A stretch of DNA of 64,000 bases from Azorinus chamasolen (lineage: Eukaryota; Mollusca; Bivalvia; Cardiida; Solecurtidae), in the NCBI GenBank assembly GCA_963576725.1, contig OY755247.1, forward strand, positions 12,466,534 to 12,530,533. Direction: 5' to 3'. Numbering within the stretch: position 1 is the stretch's first letter; every line of letters begins with the position of its first letter. The position numbers and the translations under genes were made by a program. A model generated the notes under the pieces. The model was not told the origin of the DNA, did no database searches, and saw only the letters and a list, made by a program, of their open reading frames with translations. Positions 19,637-31,116 of the stretch are shown piece after piece.

Positions 19637-19840
19637 GATTTTATGGCTACTTACCGTTCCAAGGCGGTACTCCTACTTTCACCTTATGTTCTAATTTGTT
19701 ATTTTATATGGTTAATGTTTAATCATTTATATCTTGATGTTTGTTTCGCCACGTTTTGTCTTGTAATTGTGCTGTTGTTTGATGATGTTTGGTGCCGTGC
19801 TATTTTATGTCTGGCTCTCCCTGGTTAACTGTTTTTCCAC
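19637..19840 (+). repeat. Penelope-like element terminal repeat, direct copy upstream of the ORF
   Basis: GGCTACTTACCGTTCCAAGG matches the direct repeat downstream (CTACTGACCGTGCCAAGG near 21976), then diverges to a variant also present in reverse at ~42000-42230 (GATGTTTGGTGC, TTTTGTCTTGT). Confidence 0.7.
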
Positions 19841-19921
19841 TCAATATCACATGTGTTGTGATTACAGTTTCAACCATTTCATATTCATGTTTATTTTGCT
19901 ATTTCCTATAACATTTGAATT

Positions 19922-21665
19922 ATGGGGTTTTTTTTCTTCAAATGGTGTCGACGAGAACATGCTGATGTTAATGCCCTTTCGGATTGGAAGAAATGTATTC
20001 TCGATATTATTGATACGCGTATTACTTTTTACAAATCAAATTACCATCTTTTACCACCTCGACCTAGAGTTACATTTCGCTACTTGAAGAAAAACATTTC
20101 TAATTTTCATTCAGATTATGTTCTTGTTCCTGCTGACAAGGCATCAAACAATGTAATCATTATTTGAAGATTGTATTATGTTGATGTTTTAAAGAAGGAG
20201 CTAACTGATTCAAAAACTTATATAACAGTTCAAACACCTGAAAAAGATATAGTCTCGGAACATGTAAAAATGTGCAATAATTTTAAGTCTGGTCCTAACA
20301 TAAAACAACATAAACTTTCTACTTTGTACTGGATTCCGAAACTACATAAAAACCCTTATAAGGCGCGTTTTATTGCCAACTCTAGCTGTTGTACCACTAC
20401 TAAATTATCTATACTTTTGACGTCCTGTCTTACTACGATCAAAGAACATGTAAAACGCTATTGTTATAAAATATATGAAAATTCTGGTATTAATGTTTTT
20501 TGGTCCATAAAAAATTCAAATGATGTTTTAACAAAACTTGAAAATGAACAGTATAACATTTCTTTACTGAGCTCTTATGATTTCTCTACACTCTATACTA
20601 CTCTACCTCACCATCTTATAAAGGATAAACTGATTAAATTAATAGAAAAAACCTTTGCCAGAGAAAACAAAATGTTTATTGCTTGTAATGTTCAACGTTC
20701 ATTCTTTTCGAATTCAGAAGTTGAACATTACACAATGTGGACTTGCCTTGATGTTTGTAGATCTCTTACCTTTCTTTTAGATAATATATTTGTGCGTTAT
20801 GGGGATACCATATATCGTCAAGTTGTTGGTATACCCATGGGTACAAATTGTGCCCCTCTTGTTGCAGATTTGTTTTTGTATTGCTACGAGAGGGATTTTA
20901 TGCTTAGCTTAAAACCTGATACACAGACAGATATTTCCTGCATGACTCATTTTTGTACTTTTGTTAATGCTTTTAATAAAACTTCAAGGTATTTAGACGA
21001 TATTTTGAATTTAGATCATCCTTATTTTGATACTATGATTTCTTCAATTTACCCAAAAGAACTATCTTTAAACAAAGCTAATCAATCTGACATTAATGCT
21101 TCATTTTTAGATTTGAATCTTTCAATTACAAATGATAAAGTTTCGTCCAAAGTATACGATAAAAGAGAAGATTTTAATTTTAAAATTGTTAATTATCCTT
21201 TTCTAGATGGAGATGTGCCACGTTCTACATCTTATGGGGGTTTATATTTCTCAACTTATTAGGTTTGCCCGAGCCTGTTCTTTGCTTGAAGATTTTAACA
21301 GACGTAATTTAGTTATAACTGATAAACTTCTTAAGCAAGGCTACAGATATCACAAACTTCGGAAAACTTTTTCTAAATTTTATAATCGAAATTTACCTCT
21401 CATTAGTAAATATAATTGCAATCTACGGACGTTACTGCGATAAGGCATTTCTCAACCAGAATTTTATGGGGATGTTATCTACAAACTTAGGAAAATTCGG
21501 GATCATATCCATTTTCATGATTTGTTTATAAAACGCATTAAAACATTTAAAAAGAAAGGTTATGATCCTATTATATTGCAACGCACTGCATGTTTGGTTA
21601 TCGACCCTTTTACAGTCGGTAGCTACGCTTCCCTCTTTGCTTGCGCGATGACAGGCCGAGGGTAG
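19922..21665 (+). pseudogene. Penelope-like reverse transcriptase, decayed
   Basis: This encoded an RNA-directed DNA polymerase of a Penelope-like or closely related retroelement. Counting from the Met at 20171, visible motifs are LYWIPKLHK (52-60), an acidic motif A YDFSTLYT (136-143, D137), GIPMGTNCAP (220-229) and the catalytic YLDD (274-277). Upstream, 19922-20167 reads in the same frame (VPADKASNN) and is separated only by an in-frame TGA at 20165-20167. Downstream, one extra G in the G5 run at ~21235-21239 shifts the frame to VYISQLIRFARACSLLEDF, and a TAA at 21441-21443 precedes GISQPEFYGD and YDPIILQRTACL, ending at a TAG near 21663. No GIY-YIG endonuclease is seen. Three lesions make it dead. 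Confidence 0.85.
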
Positions 21666-21759
21666 TACTCTATGATGGTATACTCTTAAACTTGGATACA
21701 GGATGAGCTTACCAGACTCATGTATTACTTTTTCCCTGTCGTGCCCTTAACGGCTTACC

Positions 21760-22239
21760 TTCAGGTGCTCTGACTTCAGCAAAGTCATTGAGTACATATT
21801 TGACGGATTGTCACAGTTATTATGCTATGTTTTACATGTTGTCCTGTGTTCACCGTCGTCTATGTTGTGGGTAAGTCCAGCGGGGATACCTTTATTTACA
21901 ATATTTGTAAATCTAGGGTGACTTTGAGATTAGGACGTCCGTAAACCGGTTTAAACCCCCAGTGGTGTTTTTGCTACTGACCGTGCCAAGGCGGTACTCT
22001 CTTTGTCACCCTTCCTTTTGTTTGCCTTGCGTCTTTGTGCTTGTGATTTTGTTCATGTGTGGAACGTTTGTCTCTGGTTCTTGTGAGTCTTTTGGTGATT
22101 TCTGTGTTCATTTCGTGTGTGTGTGTGTGTGTGCGTTTGGGTGTGTGGTTGTGTGTGTGTGTGTCATGCTGTCTATCGGTGTTTTGGTGGTGGTTGCGTC
22201 TTGTATGTGGCTTTGCCTGCTTGACTTTACTACTTTTCC
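21760..22239 (+). repeat. Penelope-like element right terminal repeat
   Basis: It follows the RT pseudogene and is mirrored by 18280-18585 and 18765-19310. It contains CAAGGCGGTACTCTC, a GT-rich tract and GTGGCTTTGCCTGCTTGAC, ending near 22239. A detached fragment of this end lies at 47662-47716. Confidence 0.85.
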
Positions 22240-23319
22240 ATTCAAACAATCAAAGCGGACCTCCAGAAACCTTATATGTAACTATGAGGGAGATGAAGCG
22301 AGTCAACAATGAACATTTAAAAAATTGGGCCTTCTTTTATTCTTCTGAAATTTAAGTGGAGTGTTCTAGTGTTTGTTTTTGTTTTGTCCAGTACTGACGG
22401 AATGGGTGCGGCCCAGTTTACATAAATACATTTCACTTAAGTCCCTTTGACATTTTAATGTAAACATATTTTTGTTTTTCACTTTATAAGTGATGATTCA
22501 TTTTAATTCGTTATTGTATACATTATGCTTTTGAATTTGTTATGATATTATTTATATAATAACTATTATTATTTTTATTAGTAGTAGTAGTTGTGGTAGA
22601 AGTAGTAGTAGTAGCAGTAATAGTAATTATTATTATTATTATTGTAATTATTATTATTATTCTCATCATTATTATTATATTATTATTATCACGATGGTGA
22701 TTTCTAATATTTATTAACCCTTTCTATAACTACAATAATAATAATAATATGGAAGTTATGAATAAAGATTTATTCTATTTTCCATATACAAAATTTGCTG
22801 CTTAATTACATCAAGGTTTTTAGTAGATATAGGAGAGTTATCGTGCTCCTTTGAACATTAAATTAGCTTGTATATTTGATGTAGTTCATCTGTATTTTAT
22901 ATAAATATTTGTATTTATGTTGCGCCATCGAGGTCTAGTATATGTCCTCGTTTGTATATTGTTATATTGTCCTGTTTTATATATATGTATGTATTTAAAT
23001 TATAATTTTGTATTATCATCTCTATATTTATAGCCGTTTCCATAAATATCAACGCAACGAAGTGCAACATTAAAGACCAAAACGTCAATTTGACTGGTAG
23101 GCGGAGCCAAAACCTTTAATAACCTGTATCGAAATCGTCAAGAGCGCACATTTGCCACAGAAAGAACCAACAATGACATCATAGCCAATGTTAAAACATG
23201 GTTGCGAGAGTTAAAGGAAAGCGAAAGCAACAGCGAAAGTTAAAGGACAGCGAAAGCAACAAATTCGGTTATACATAAGGGTATAGGGAACACAAAGTAT
23301 GGAAATGAAGTTTAAAACA
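22240..23319. other. AT-rich DNA with microsatellite, no gene recognised
   Basis: Contains an (ATT)/(AGT) microsatellite at ~22575-22745 and a short direct repeat with AAAGCGAAAGCAAC near 23215-23265. Otherwise nothing recognised. Confidence 0.6.
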
Positions 23320-23562
23320 TTAACCCAATTGTGACCAGAGTCCCCCAAAAGGACCTAGGCAAACAGTTTAGACCTAGATCAGCGGGTTCCTTAAGAAGAC
23401 CTCTAATCAGTGTCTGCGCTGTTTGCTGGACCGGTCGGTGTCAATGACTTATATCAACAAATGGTTTGTTTGCTGTGCTCTGTAGCAGCTCCCTCTGGAT
23501 GGGTTCCAAAATAATATATGGAAGGATTTATCTTATATTAATAATGGGAATGAATGGATTAA
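23320..23562 (+). mobile_element. H-like TTAA MITE, diverged
   Basis: TTAACCCAATTGTGACC start and GGGAATGAATGGA-TTAA end. Arms GGCAAACAGTTTAGACC and GTGTCTGCGCTGTTTGC surround a decayed apex TTCCTTAAGAAG. The layout matches H, but the flanks are different enough to be a separate family. Confidence 0.72.
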
Positions 23563-24010
23563 GATGCTTGAAACATTTCATATGAACATAAGAGTAGTAA
23601 CGAACGACCCTGAATACATACTCGGCAAAATTTCTAATTGGTCATATGATAGTTTGACCAAAATATGAAATCCAGACGGTTGTATGCAAATGTAATATAA
23701 CTAAAAAGAAGAGCAAATCATTGTAAAAAGAGAAATCATCGAAATGTTATGTGTATTTCAACTTGTACGCAGAGTGTAAGAAAAATATATTAATTAGTTT
23801 AAAAATATATATATAAGATTAACGGATGACCAATTAGTAAATTTGTTGCGTATAGTTCCTTGTAGATGTAAACGTAATATGATGACAAACATACCTTGCT
23901 ATTTGTAGCAATAGCAACCTCTATATGGGGTTGCTTTAAGTGTAGGTGTCTGAAGATACTGCAACACTGGGAAAAGAAACCCCAGAAATATAGCTTTAAA
24001 TTTTGCGTTA
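23563..24010. other. no recognised element
   Basis: AT-rich sequence; frames on both strands at 23896-24174 run into the L element and lack motifs. Confidence 0.4.
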
Positions 24011-24368
24011 CAATGCTCCCTCCCTACAACGGCCCTCTCAATAACGATTCCCTCCTTCCAACAACACAGGTCATTGTTTCCGAAACAACAAGGCTCCAGA
24101 AACAACTTTTTCCATCGTATTTTCTTTACGCATCCATCATGCCCTATGTTGTGACCACTCTTTAGAATCGTCACTTTGTGACGATTCTAAAGAGTGGTCA
24201 CAACATAGGGTTTGATGGAGGCATAACGGTTTTAGTTCTCGAAATGCACTTTATCTGGGGATCTGCAAACAAGCTAATTAATTATGGTTGATTTTCCCTC
24301 CCTATAACAACTCCCTCTGAACAACACATACAATCTTCAAAGGGTGTCGTTGTAGAGAGGGAGCACTG
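24011..24368. mobile_element. family L MITE carrying a nested F element
   Basis: CAATGCTCCCTCCCTACAAC left end and GTAGAGAGGGAGCACTG right end, TA on both sides. The inner part is an F-type palindrome. The same L+F composite occurs at 54199-54559. Confidence 0.85.
24089..24265. mobile_element. F-type palindrome inside L
   Basis: AAGGCTCCAGA at left and TTATCTGGGGATCTG at right resemble F ends. The near-perfect palindrome reads CCCTATGTTGTGACCACTC with centre GTCACTTTGTGAC. Confidence 0.8.
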
Positions 24369-24479
24369 TAGTTTTAGAGTTGGAATAAGTAGTTTCAGCA
24401 GCAACAACAACAGCAGTTATAAAAAAACCTGCTAATCTCCAAAACGAACAATCTGTTTCTAACAATACAAACCCCACCG

Positions 24480-25560
24480 GATTATATAATGAAATACCTA
24501 AATTATTTGTTTCTCAATTTTATACGGGATAAAATTTCTAGAATGAACAAGTCAGTCCTTGTTAGCAAATACGAAAATGGGGGTTTGCAAATGATTAATT
24601 TAGATGCGTTTGTAAAATTATAACAATCACATTGGATAAGGAAATTAATATTAAAAGAAGACGGTTGGTCAGGAACTATTCGAATTGATATTGATAAGTA
24701 CAAATTGATGAATAGCGGTAATCTTTACATTAAAAGCGCTAGATGCCTTTGCGGATGAGGTGGAAAAGCATCAGTTGAAATATTTTACAATCCAAACATT
24801 CTTATGGCAACTCAGAGTATATTTATAAATGCATGGTTTAAAGTTGGCGCTCATTGTATATGAGATATATTTAAAGACAGAGACATCTTATTAAACCTTG
24901 ATCAATTTAATCTAAAATACAACTTACAGACTCATTTTCTGTTATATAAAGGCGTAACTGCTGCTGTTAAATTCTTTATGAAAGATATAAAAATTCTGAT
25001 TTCTGAAATGATTTCTGTTAAAAGACCCCTTTGTCCTCCGCTTATTGAAATATTGTTCAAAGACACTAAAGGAGCAAAGTCAATATACAATATTTTAAAT
25101 TCAATAATTAAAAAGCTTCATGTGTTGCAAAGTGGCATGAGAAATTACATACAAATTTTACTTCACAACAATTAAAGAATATATTCTCTATGCCATTTCA
25201 AATAAGTAAGGATACCAAATTCCATTGGTTTCAAATTAGAATTATACACAGAATATTAGGAACAAAATACAGAATATATTATATAGAACGGGTTGAGAGA
25301 TAACCCGCTATGTACGAATCAGTAAATCTAATAAAAAAAACATTGGAACATCTCTTTCAGCAAAATCATTTTGGCATATATATTACTACATACTAAAATA
25401 TTTACCTCGATTGCTCTAAAAACTCTTTTATTTGAAATTGAAAATTTCCAAGACACTGCAATTGCATCCTAATACTCTTAAAAATGTATATTTTTCAATG
25501 TCGACATAACTCTTGTATACCATCGCAATTTTCTGCTCATAAATATATACTTTTTCAATA
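24480..25560 (+). pseudogene. LINE ORF2 C-terminal remnant
   Basis: Broken plus-strand reading frames spell a recognisable LINE tail: DKISRMNKSVLVSKYENGGL and QMINLDAF near 24526-24615, W-rich segments, PLCPPLIEILFKDTKGAKS (in the open frame 24978-25175), then KFHWFQIRIIHRILGTKYR near 25215-25270 and KKTLEHLF near 25340. GGLQMINL and HRILGT blocks are typical of the region after the reverse transcriptase in several non-LTR clades. Stops and frameshifts are frequent. The last third is contained in a tandem duplication, so a second copy lies at 26227-26640. It is a different LINE from the fragments at 1.6 and 31.3 kb. Confidence 0.72.
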
Positions 25561-25808
25561 TAAAGTATTGAAAATGATGTTATGGAAAATAAAAGAATAG
25601 AGGAATTTAATTGAAAGTGGAATAGAGGTTGAGTATTCGTTCGTAAATTGACTGGTACAGTTTGGATACAGACGTATCATCGAATAGCTTCAGGACGCCA
25701 GCATTCATGCTGTTCGGTGCTTGATAACTGGTTTTGGGAGTAAAGTTTGCCGCAGATCTTGATTATTTGCAGAATGATTAGGGTTTAAACTTGCTTGGTG
25801 TTTTAGTA

Positions 25809-26226
25809 CAATAGCTCCTGTCCTAGGGAGCCTTTCATTTATTGAACATAGGAGTCTTATCCCTTTCCTCCATAGGCTATTTTTAGATCCAACCACTTTG
25901 AATAAATCTACCGAAAAGGAGCATTAACTAGAGAAAAGGAAAAGTTTAGAAGTTTATAGTTTGAAACCATTGTGATAAATAAAGCATTTGCTCCTATATA
26001 TAAAGCATTAGCACAATGGTTTCAACAGGTGCTTTTTACAGAGGCGTAGAAATGCGTATTTATGGAGGAAAGGGTAAAGAAGCATGTGATTGCTTAATAT
26101 AGGGCAAAAGGGATGCAGAAAGCTCATATAATAGATTTTATATTACTTTTGACCTGCATAAGGTACCATCTGCTTTTACAGACCATTAATTAGACATATT
26201 TTAAATGGGTACTTAACACAGGTTCC
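25809..26226. mobile_element. family E MITE with B nested (copy 1)
   Basis: TA-CAATAGCTCCTGTCC left end, TTAACACAGGTTCCAATA right end. The E body resumes after the B insertion with GCATGTGATTGCTTAATA. Confidence 0.8.
25857..26077 (+). mobile_element. family B MITE with damaged palindrome (copy 1)
   Basis: TTATCCCTTTCCTCCATAGG to GGAGGAAAGGG-TAA, inserted where other E copies read GAGTC-TTAA-AA. The palindrome is collapsed to GCTCCTATATATAAAGCATT. Confidence 0.82.
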
Positions 26227-26868
26227 AATATATTCTCTATGCCATTTCAAATAAGTAAGGATACCAAATTCCATTGGTTTTAAATTAGAATTATACACAG
26301 AATATTAGGAACAAAATACAGAATATATTACATAGAAAGGGTTGTGAGATAACCCGTTATGTACGAATCAGTAAATCTAAAGCAAAAACATTGGAACATC
26401 TTTTTTGGGAATGTCCTTCCAGCAAAATCATTTTGGCATATATATTACTACATACTAAAATATTTACCTCGATTGCTCTAAAAACTCTTTTATTCGAAAC
26501 TGAAAATTTCCAAGACACTGCAATTTCATCCTAATACTCTTAAAATGTATATTTTTCAATGTCGAAATAACTCTTGTATACCATCGCAATTTTCTGCTCA
26601 TACATATATACTTTTTCAATATAAAATATTGAAAATGTTGTTTGGAAAATAAAAGAATAGAGGAATTTAATCGAAAGTGGAATAGAGGTTGAGTATTCGT
26701 TCGTAAATTGACTGGTATAGTTTGGATACAGACGTATCACCGAATAGCTTCAGGACGCCAGCATTCATGCTGTTCGGTGCTTGATAACTGGTTTTGGGAG
26801 TAAAGTTTGCCGCAGATCTTAATTATTTGCAGAATGATTAGGGTTTAAACTTGCTTGATGTTTTAGTA

Positions 26869-27297
26869 CAATAGCTCCTGTCCTAGGGAGCCTTTCATTT
26901 ATTGAACTTAGGAGTCTTATCCCTTTCCTCCATAGGCTATTTTTAGATCCAACCACATTGAATAAATCTACCGAAAAGGAGCATTAACTAGAGAAAAGGA
27001 AAAGTTTAGAAGTTTGTAGTTTGAAACCATTGTGATAAATAAAGCATTTGCTCCTATAGGAGCAAATGCTTTATTTATCACAATGGTTTCAACAGGTGAT
27101 TTTTACAGAGGCATAGAAAGGCGTATTTATGGAGGAAAGGGTAAAGAAGCATGTGATTGCTTAATGCAGGGCAAAAGGGATGCAGAAAGCTCATATAATA
27201 GATTTTGTATTACTTTTGACATGCATAAGGTATCATCTGCTTTTACAGACCATTAATTAGACATATTTTAAATGGGTACTTAACACAGGTTCCAATA
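26869..27297. mobile_element. family E MITE with B nested (copy 2)
   Basis: Same structure as copy 1, including TTTCATTTATTGAAC and the right end AACACAGGTTCCAATA. Confidence 0.8.
26917..27144 (+). mobile_element. family B MITE, palindrome intact (copy 2)
   Basis: The perfect palindrome GAAACCATTGTGATAAATA... with apex GCTCCTATAGGAGC is present. Its short end carries the GTATTTATGGAGG block shared with family A ends. Confidence 0.88.
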
Positions 27298-27374
27298 TAC
27301 ATTGATTTGGCATTTAGCCTGTTATTCTGAACATTATATATTCTTTAGGTTCTTTATACAAATGCAATCAGGGT

Positions 27375-27432
27375 GCCAGGCAGTTTGTGCAATGATGAGA
27401 CACCGGCTTATTCGGCTCCAAACTATCTTGAA
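27375..27432. mobile_element. family C palindrome remnant
   Basis: GGCAGTTTGTGCAATGATG, GAGACACCGGCTTATTCGG and CTCCAAACTATCTTG are decayed C arms. Confidence 0.5.
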
Positions 27433-27514
27433 AGGTATATACACATTCGACCGTTTTGTTCTTAAGGTTACACCAATTTGGTAAAATAATTCGCGTTATT
27501 TCCACGGCTATGTA

Positions 27515-27662
27515 CAATACAATAGATACAGGTGTGTACTCAAATACTTAACTTGTCATTTCCCCCACCAAACCCTATGTTGTCACAACATAGGGTTTGG
27601 TGGAGAAGTGGAGGAGCTATTCTTGAAAAAACAAAATTACACATCTTATCTGGATCTCTGCA
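27515..27662. mobile_element. family F MITE with shortened palindrome
   Basis: Start near GATACAGGTGTGTACTC, end CATCTTATCTGGATCTCTG. The arms now meet at CTATGTTG-TCACAACATAG, so the inner ~27 bp of each arm were removed together. Confidence 0.8.
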
Positions 27663-27746
27663 TGTTGTCATTTATGCAGATACATATCGACCGTCTTCCT
27701 TTATCTGGAATAAGCTGGATGGCACAATGTTGGTGTTTTATATATG

Positions 27747-27835
27747 ATTCCGTAAGCAAAGAGAGCAGCCATTGATCAGACAGTTCCTACAGGAGTTCTT
27801 TGATCTGGGTCTACCTGAATGCAAATGTTTCGGAA
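27747..27835 (-). mobile_element. family A palindrome remnant
   Basis: GTAAGCAAAGAGAGCAGCC, apex TTCCTACAGGAGT, then GATCTGGGTCTACC. Confidence 0.65.
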
Positions 27836-28084
27836 TAAAGGTTTCAAGCAGTCAGGATTTGATTTGAATTAGAAACTGATTTTATGAAGGGATAGGACAA
27901 CTAGATCAAAACAAGTCACGCTTTTTTATTTTCCGCGACGCTGAAGCGACGGACGGCAAGCTAAAAAACACCTATTTTTACCGTTCAGATGAAAACCGTT
28001 TCGAGCTGTTGCCAATGGAAACAAGAATTCGATATCCTTAAACGTCGTGAATATTCATGTAAGAACAATAATTTTACACATTTT

Positions 28085-28290
28085 AACCTGGGTCCATGCT
28101 CATTTTAACCTGGGTCCATGCTTATAAAGCTTTTAGTTGAGTCTGATTTTCGTTCTAAAGCTTTTGATTGGTCATATTTGAGTTCACAAGCTTTTGATTG
28201 GTCAGATTTGAGCCTAAGGCTCAAATCTGACCAATCAAAAACTTGAGAACGAACTCAGACTCAACTAAAAGTTTTATAAGCATGGATACT
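28085..28290. mobile_element. family G inverted-repeat element
   Basis: GGGTCCATGCTTATAAAGC and TTTATAAGCATGGA are at opposite ends. The inside has an apex GAGCCTAAGGCTC and TCTGACCAATCAAAA arms. The first ~22 bp are duplicated (TTTTAACCTGGGTCCATGCT twice). An A flank fragment lies just upstream (28035-28080). Confidence 0.75.
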
Positions 28291-28434
28291 GTACTTTTAT
28301 TACAGCGTTGTGAACATGCGACATGCGCATTTAATATTTTATACAAATTCGATAAACAAAAATATACTGTGTAGGCTTTTGGGTTTCAGCCGTATCACAT
28401 ATGGACAACCGGTTCCGAGAATTATCTGCATTTA

Positions 28435-28680
28435 TTAATTTCATTACTGCATAAATACACCTTTCTACGCCTTTGCAAACAGAGTAGACTCATATCAGAC
28501 GGCTCCTATAGGAATCATCTGATCAGAGAGTGTGTACTGTATGATTATAAAGAATATAGATATGATTCTACAGTTCCTACCATGATCAGAAAATCCTTTG
28601 CTCATAATCTCGTTATAAAGGACAGTTAAGTAATATTCATATATTCGTTATTTCTTACTAACTATTCATGGAGTAAAGTA
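28435..28680 (+). mobile_element. family A MITE
   Basis: TTAATTTCATTACTGCATAA start with ACACCTTTCTACGCC, palindrome arms GTAGACTCATATCAGACGG and GATCAGAGAGTGTG, long flank to CATGGAGTAAAGTAGGG. The right TTAA is gone. Confidence 0.75.
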
Positions 28681-28864
28681 GGGTTTTTTTTAAAAAAAAA
28701 TCCGGGAAATTCAGTACAATATCTGCCTTAGGTGTTAAGTGCTTGTGTTGCGGCCGTAAAACGTCGCCCCGTACTTCATTCTCAGTGTTGTTATACCTTC
28801 TGATCCTTCGAGATCATGAATTTCAGTACTTCTTGTTTTGAATATTGAATACCGCTTAAGCCGG

Positions 28865-28990
28865 TGCTAGGGGGCGTGAGCGGTGTTGCACTTTCAATTA
28901 CTGTTCATGAACAGACTCAATAAAACCGAGTCTGCAATTTTCTCTTTTTGTGTTGCAATTTTTGCTCTCGGGGGATCACCTCCCTTCAGA
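28865..28990. repeat. dispersed repeat Q, copy 1
   Basis: TACTGTTCATGAACAGACTC, CCGAGTCTGCAATTT and GGGGGATCACC correspond to a second copy at ~32690-32800. The family is not identified; it resembles a fragment of a larger retroelement. Confidence 0.6.
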
Positions 28991-29053
28991 ATTTATTCTT
29001 ATTTCTCGTGCTCATATGCCAATTCAAAACTTATTTCTTATTGATAGTCATTA

Positions 29054-29274
29054 TTAACCCTTTCCTCCATATGCTATCTTTAGATCCGTACTCTTTGAAT
29101 GAATCTACCGAAAAAGGAGCATTTACTACAGAAAAAGACAATTCTGTAATTCTGAAACCATTGTGATAAATAGAGCATTTGCTCCTATGGAGCAATGCTC
29201 TATTTATCACGATTGTTTCAAAAAGTGACTTTTACAGGGGCGTAGAAAGGCGTATTTATGGAACAAAGGGTTTC
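29054..29274 (+). mobile_element. family B MITE
   Basis: TTAACCCTTTCCTCCATATG start, palindrome with apex GCTCCTATGGAGC, then an A-like short end (GCGTAGAAAGGCGTATTTA) closing with AAAGGG-TTTC. Confidence 0.82.
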
Positions 29275-29550
29275 TAACATGAATATCCATTAGATAAAGG
29301 GTTAAGAAATGATGCTTAACTGAAACAAGAGAGAGTATGGTAATTGTGCAACTTTTAGTTATGTGTTATATTTGAAGTTGGAAAGGGTTGTGTGTTTCGA
29401 CTCTAAAATTATAAATTGAAAATAATTGCTAGTAACAACACCGTTCATAGAACTGCGACATGTAGTTTGTTCCGTCTTGAAATCAGAGAGACGACAGAAA
29501 CTAATCTGTACAACGGTAATTGTTTCATGACGCAAAAGTTCGTGTATGCA

Positions 29551-29801
29551 TTGAACCCTTCTCTTGCTGAATTTTAAAATACATTTCTCCTTCTTTACCC
29601 ATGCCCTGTTGTATAATTACATATATCTTCACTGTGTACAAGTATTTCACTGTGTAATCACCGCTGTGGGGTGCACTGGTTGCACAATCAACTTGTAACT
29701 AGTGCAGATCCTGATGAGACAGCTCCTGCAGGAGCTGTCTCATCTGGGTCTTCACTATTTACAGGTAGGTATATTGACGTGAACAGCAAGCGAATGGTTA
29801 A
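29551..29801 (-). mobile_element. family J MITE
   Basis: Long flank first (TTGAACCCTTCTCTTGCTG), palindrome at 29695-29762 with GATCCTGATGAGACAGC, apex CTCCTGCAGGAG, and CATCTGGGTC on the other arm, end AAGCGAATGG-TTAA. Related copies are at 53191 and 62359. Confidence 0.87.
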
Positions 29802-29845
29802 AGTTATCCCGGTTGCTCTTTTCCATGTCTTTACAAAAAGAAGTA

Positions 29846-30050
29846 CAGTACCAGCTGTTCTAAGCGGCCATTCATTTATTGAACGCAGGAGTTTTAAAAC
29901 GCAGGTCGTTGCTTAATGCAGTGCAAAAGTAATTCAGAAAGCTCTTATTTGAGCTTTCTGCGTTACTGTTGACCTGCAATAAACTACTACCTGCCTTACA
30001 GACCAATGATTAGACTTATTTTTGATGACCGCTTAAGACAGGTTTTACTG
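29846..30050. mobile_element. family E MITE
   Basis: CAGTACCAGCTGTTC left end, GCTTAAGACAGGTTTTACTG right end, TA flanks. Palindrome apex AGCTCTTATTTGAGCT. Confidence 0.88.
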
Positions 30051-31116
30051 TAGTCTAATTGAAGGCTGATATGAATCTGACATTTTTCCATAGGCTGACA
30101 AGGCTTATTGGGTGGATTAACTTGCTCATGGTTAATACTGACGATCCACTTGGACATTTTAAAAACTTTAACATTTAAGCCTTTTTTAAATAATGATTCA
30201 TACTACCACCCCCGTTAATTTCAAACTGACGTCTTCTACCCATTAAATTGACATTTTTTACATGGAAAATTAACTTGTTTGTCTAGTCTTTGGACTTTTC
30301 AAAACAGGAAATTGACACAAAAGCTTTAAAGTGTTTTAACATTTGCTGGCGCTGCTATGACAACTCTTTATATTTGAGACTATGTTAGTGGAAGAAAAAC
30401 AAGGGAGGATGGACCTCATTAAAGAGAAGAAACCTGCAGCAACAGTTGAAACCTGCAGCAACAGTTCTATTAATATGTCTTAATATGTCCATCCCAGAAA
30501 TAATGCATGTACACATATTAATGAGCTACATATTTATAACGGCATACGAATCAGAAAGGTTTTGGCCCTGGTTTAGCCAGAAGAATCAGTTCTGTATAAT
30601 TCCATTAGCAAATAATACCAGTCCCTGGTCGGTCAACTTTTGAGTTGAGTTAGAAACATGTTTTGTATCACCACTCCTAAAGGGATTGGGCATTTAGATT
30701 TACCATAGTCTGTCTACCAGTCACGTTTCGTTTTGTTTTGTCAAATTATTTGACCTAAAGTCGTCATGAAACAGTACAGGAATATTTGCAACTTGTGTCG
30801 CGCATAATTGCAAAACTATAAGATCCACAACCAGAGCTCTTAAAAAATGGTGTAATTGTGCACCTTGGTTTTAATTTATCCTGTGTTTTAGAGGCCTTGA
30901 ATTAGCGACATTTTTCGAGTTGCAAATTGTGTAGTTCATGTCTGAAAAAATATTTGAGAATTACAAGACTATTTATCAGCATGTGAGGCCGTGCACTTGC
31001 GGTTTTTGATGGGGCTTATTTGATATTGGTGGAGTTAATGTCCTTGATTTTGTGAAAAAGCGAAAGGTTGGGATAGGCACACTATTGTTAGGCATAGCAC
31101 CTCCTGATTCTTCACC
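30051..31116. other. no recognised element
   Basis: Unannotated sequence with a 20-bp direct duplication GAAACCTGCAGCAACAGTT near 30430-30468 and a TATGTCTTAATATGTCC doublet. No coding domain is recognised. Confidence 0.5.

Larger units (their letters stand above)
25178..26226. repeat. segmental tandem duplication, copy 1 (1049 bp)
   Basis: From AATATATTCTCTATGCC to GGTTCC it matches 26227-27297 with few differences. It holds the LINE tail, an E MITE and a B MITE nested in it. It lacks 14 bp present in copy 2 (TTTTGGGAATGTCC region) and part of the B palindrome. Confidence 0.92.
26227..27297. repeat. segmental tandem duplication, copy 2 (~1071 bp)
   Basis: Directly follows copy 1. The junction lies at a short AATATA match between the E end and the LINE tail. 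The B palindrome is intact here. Confidence 0.92.
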
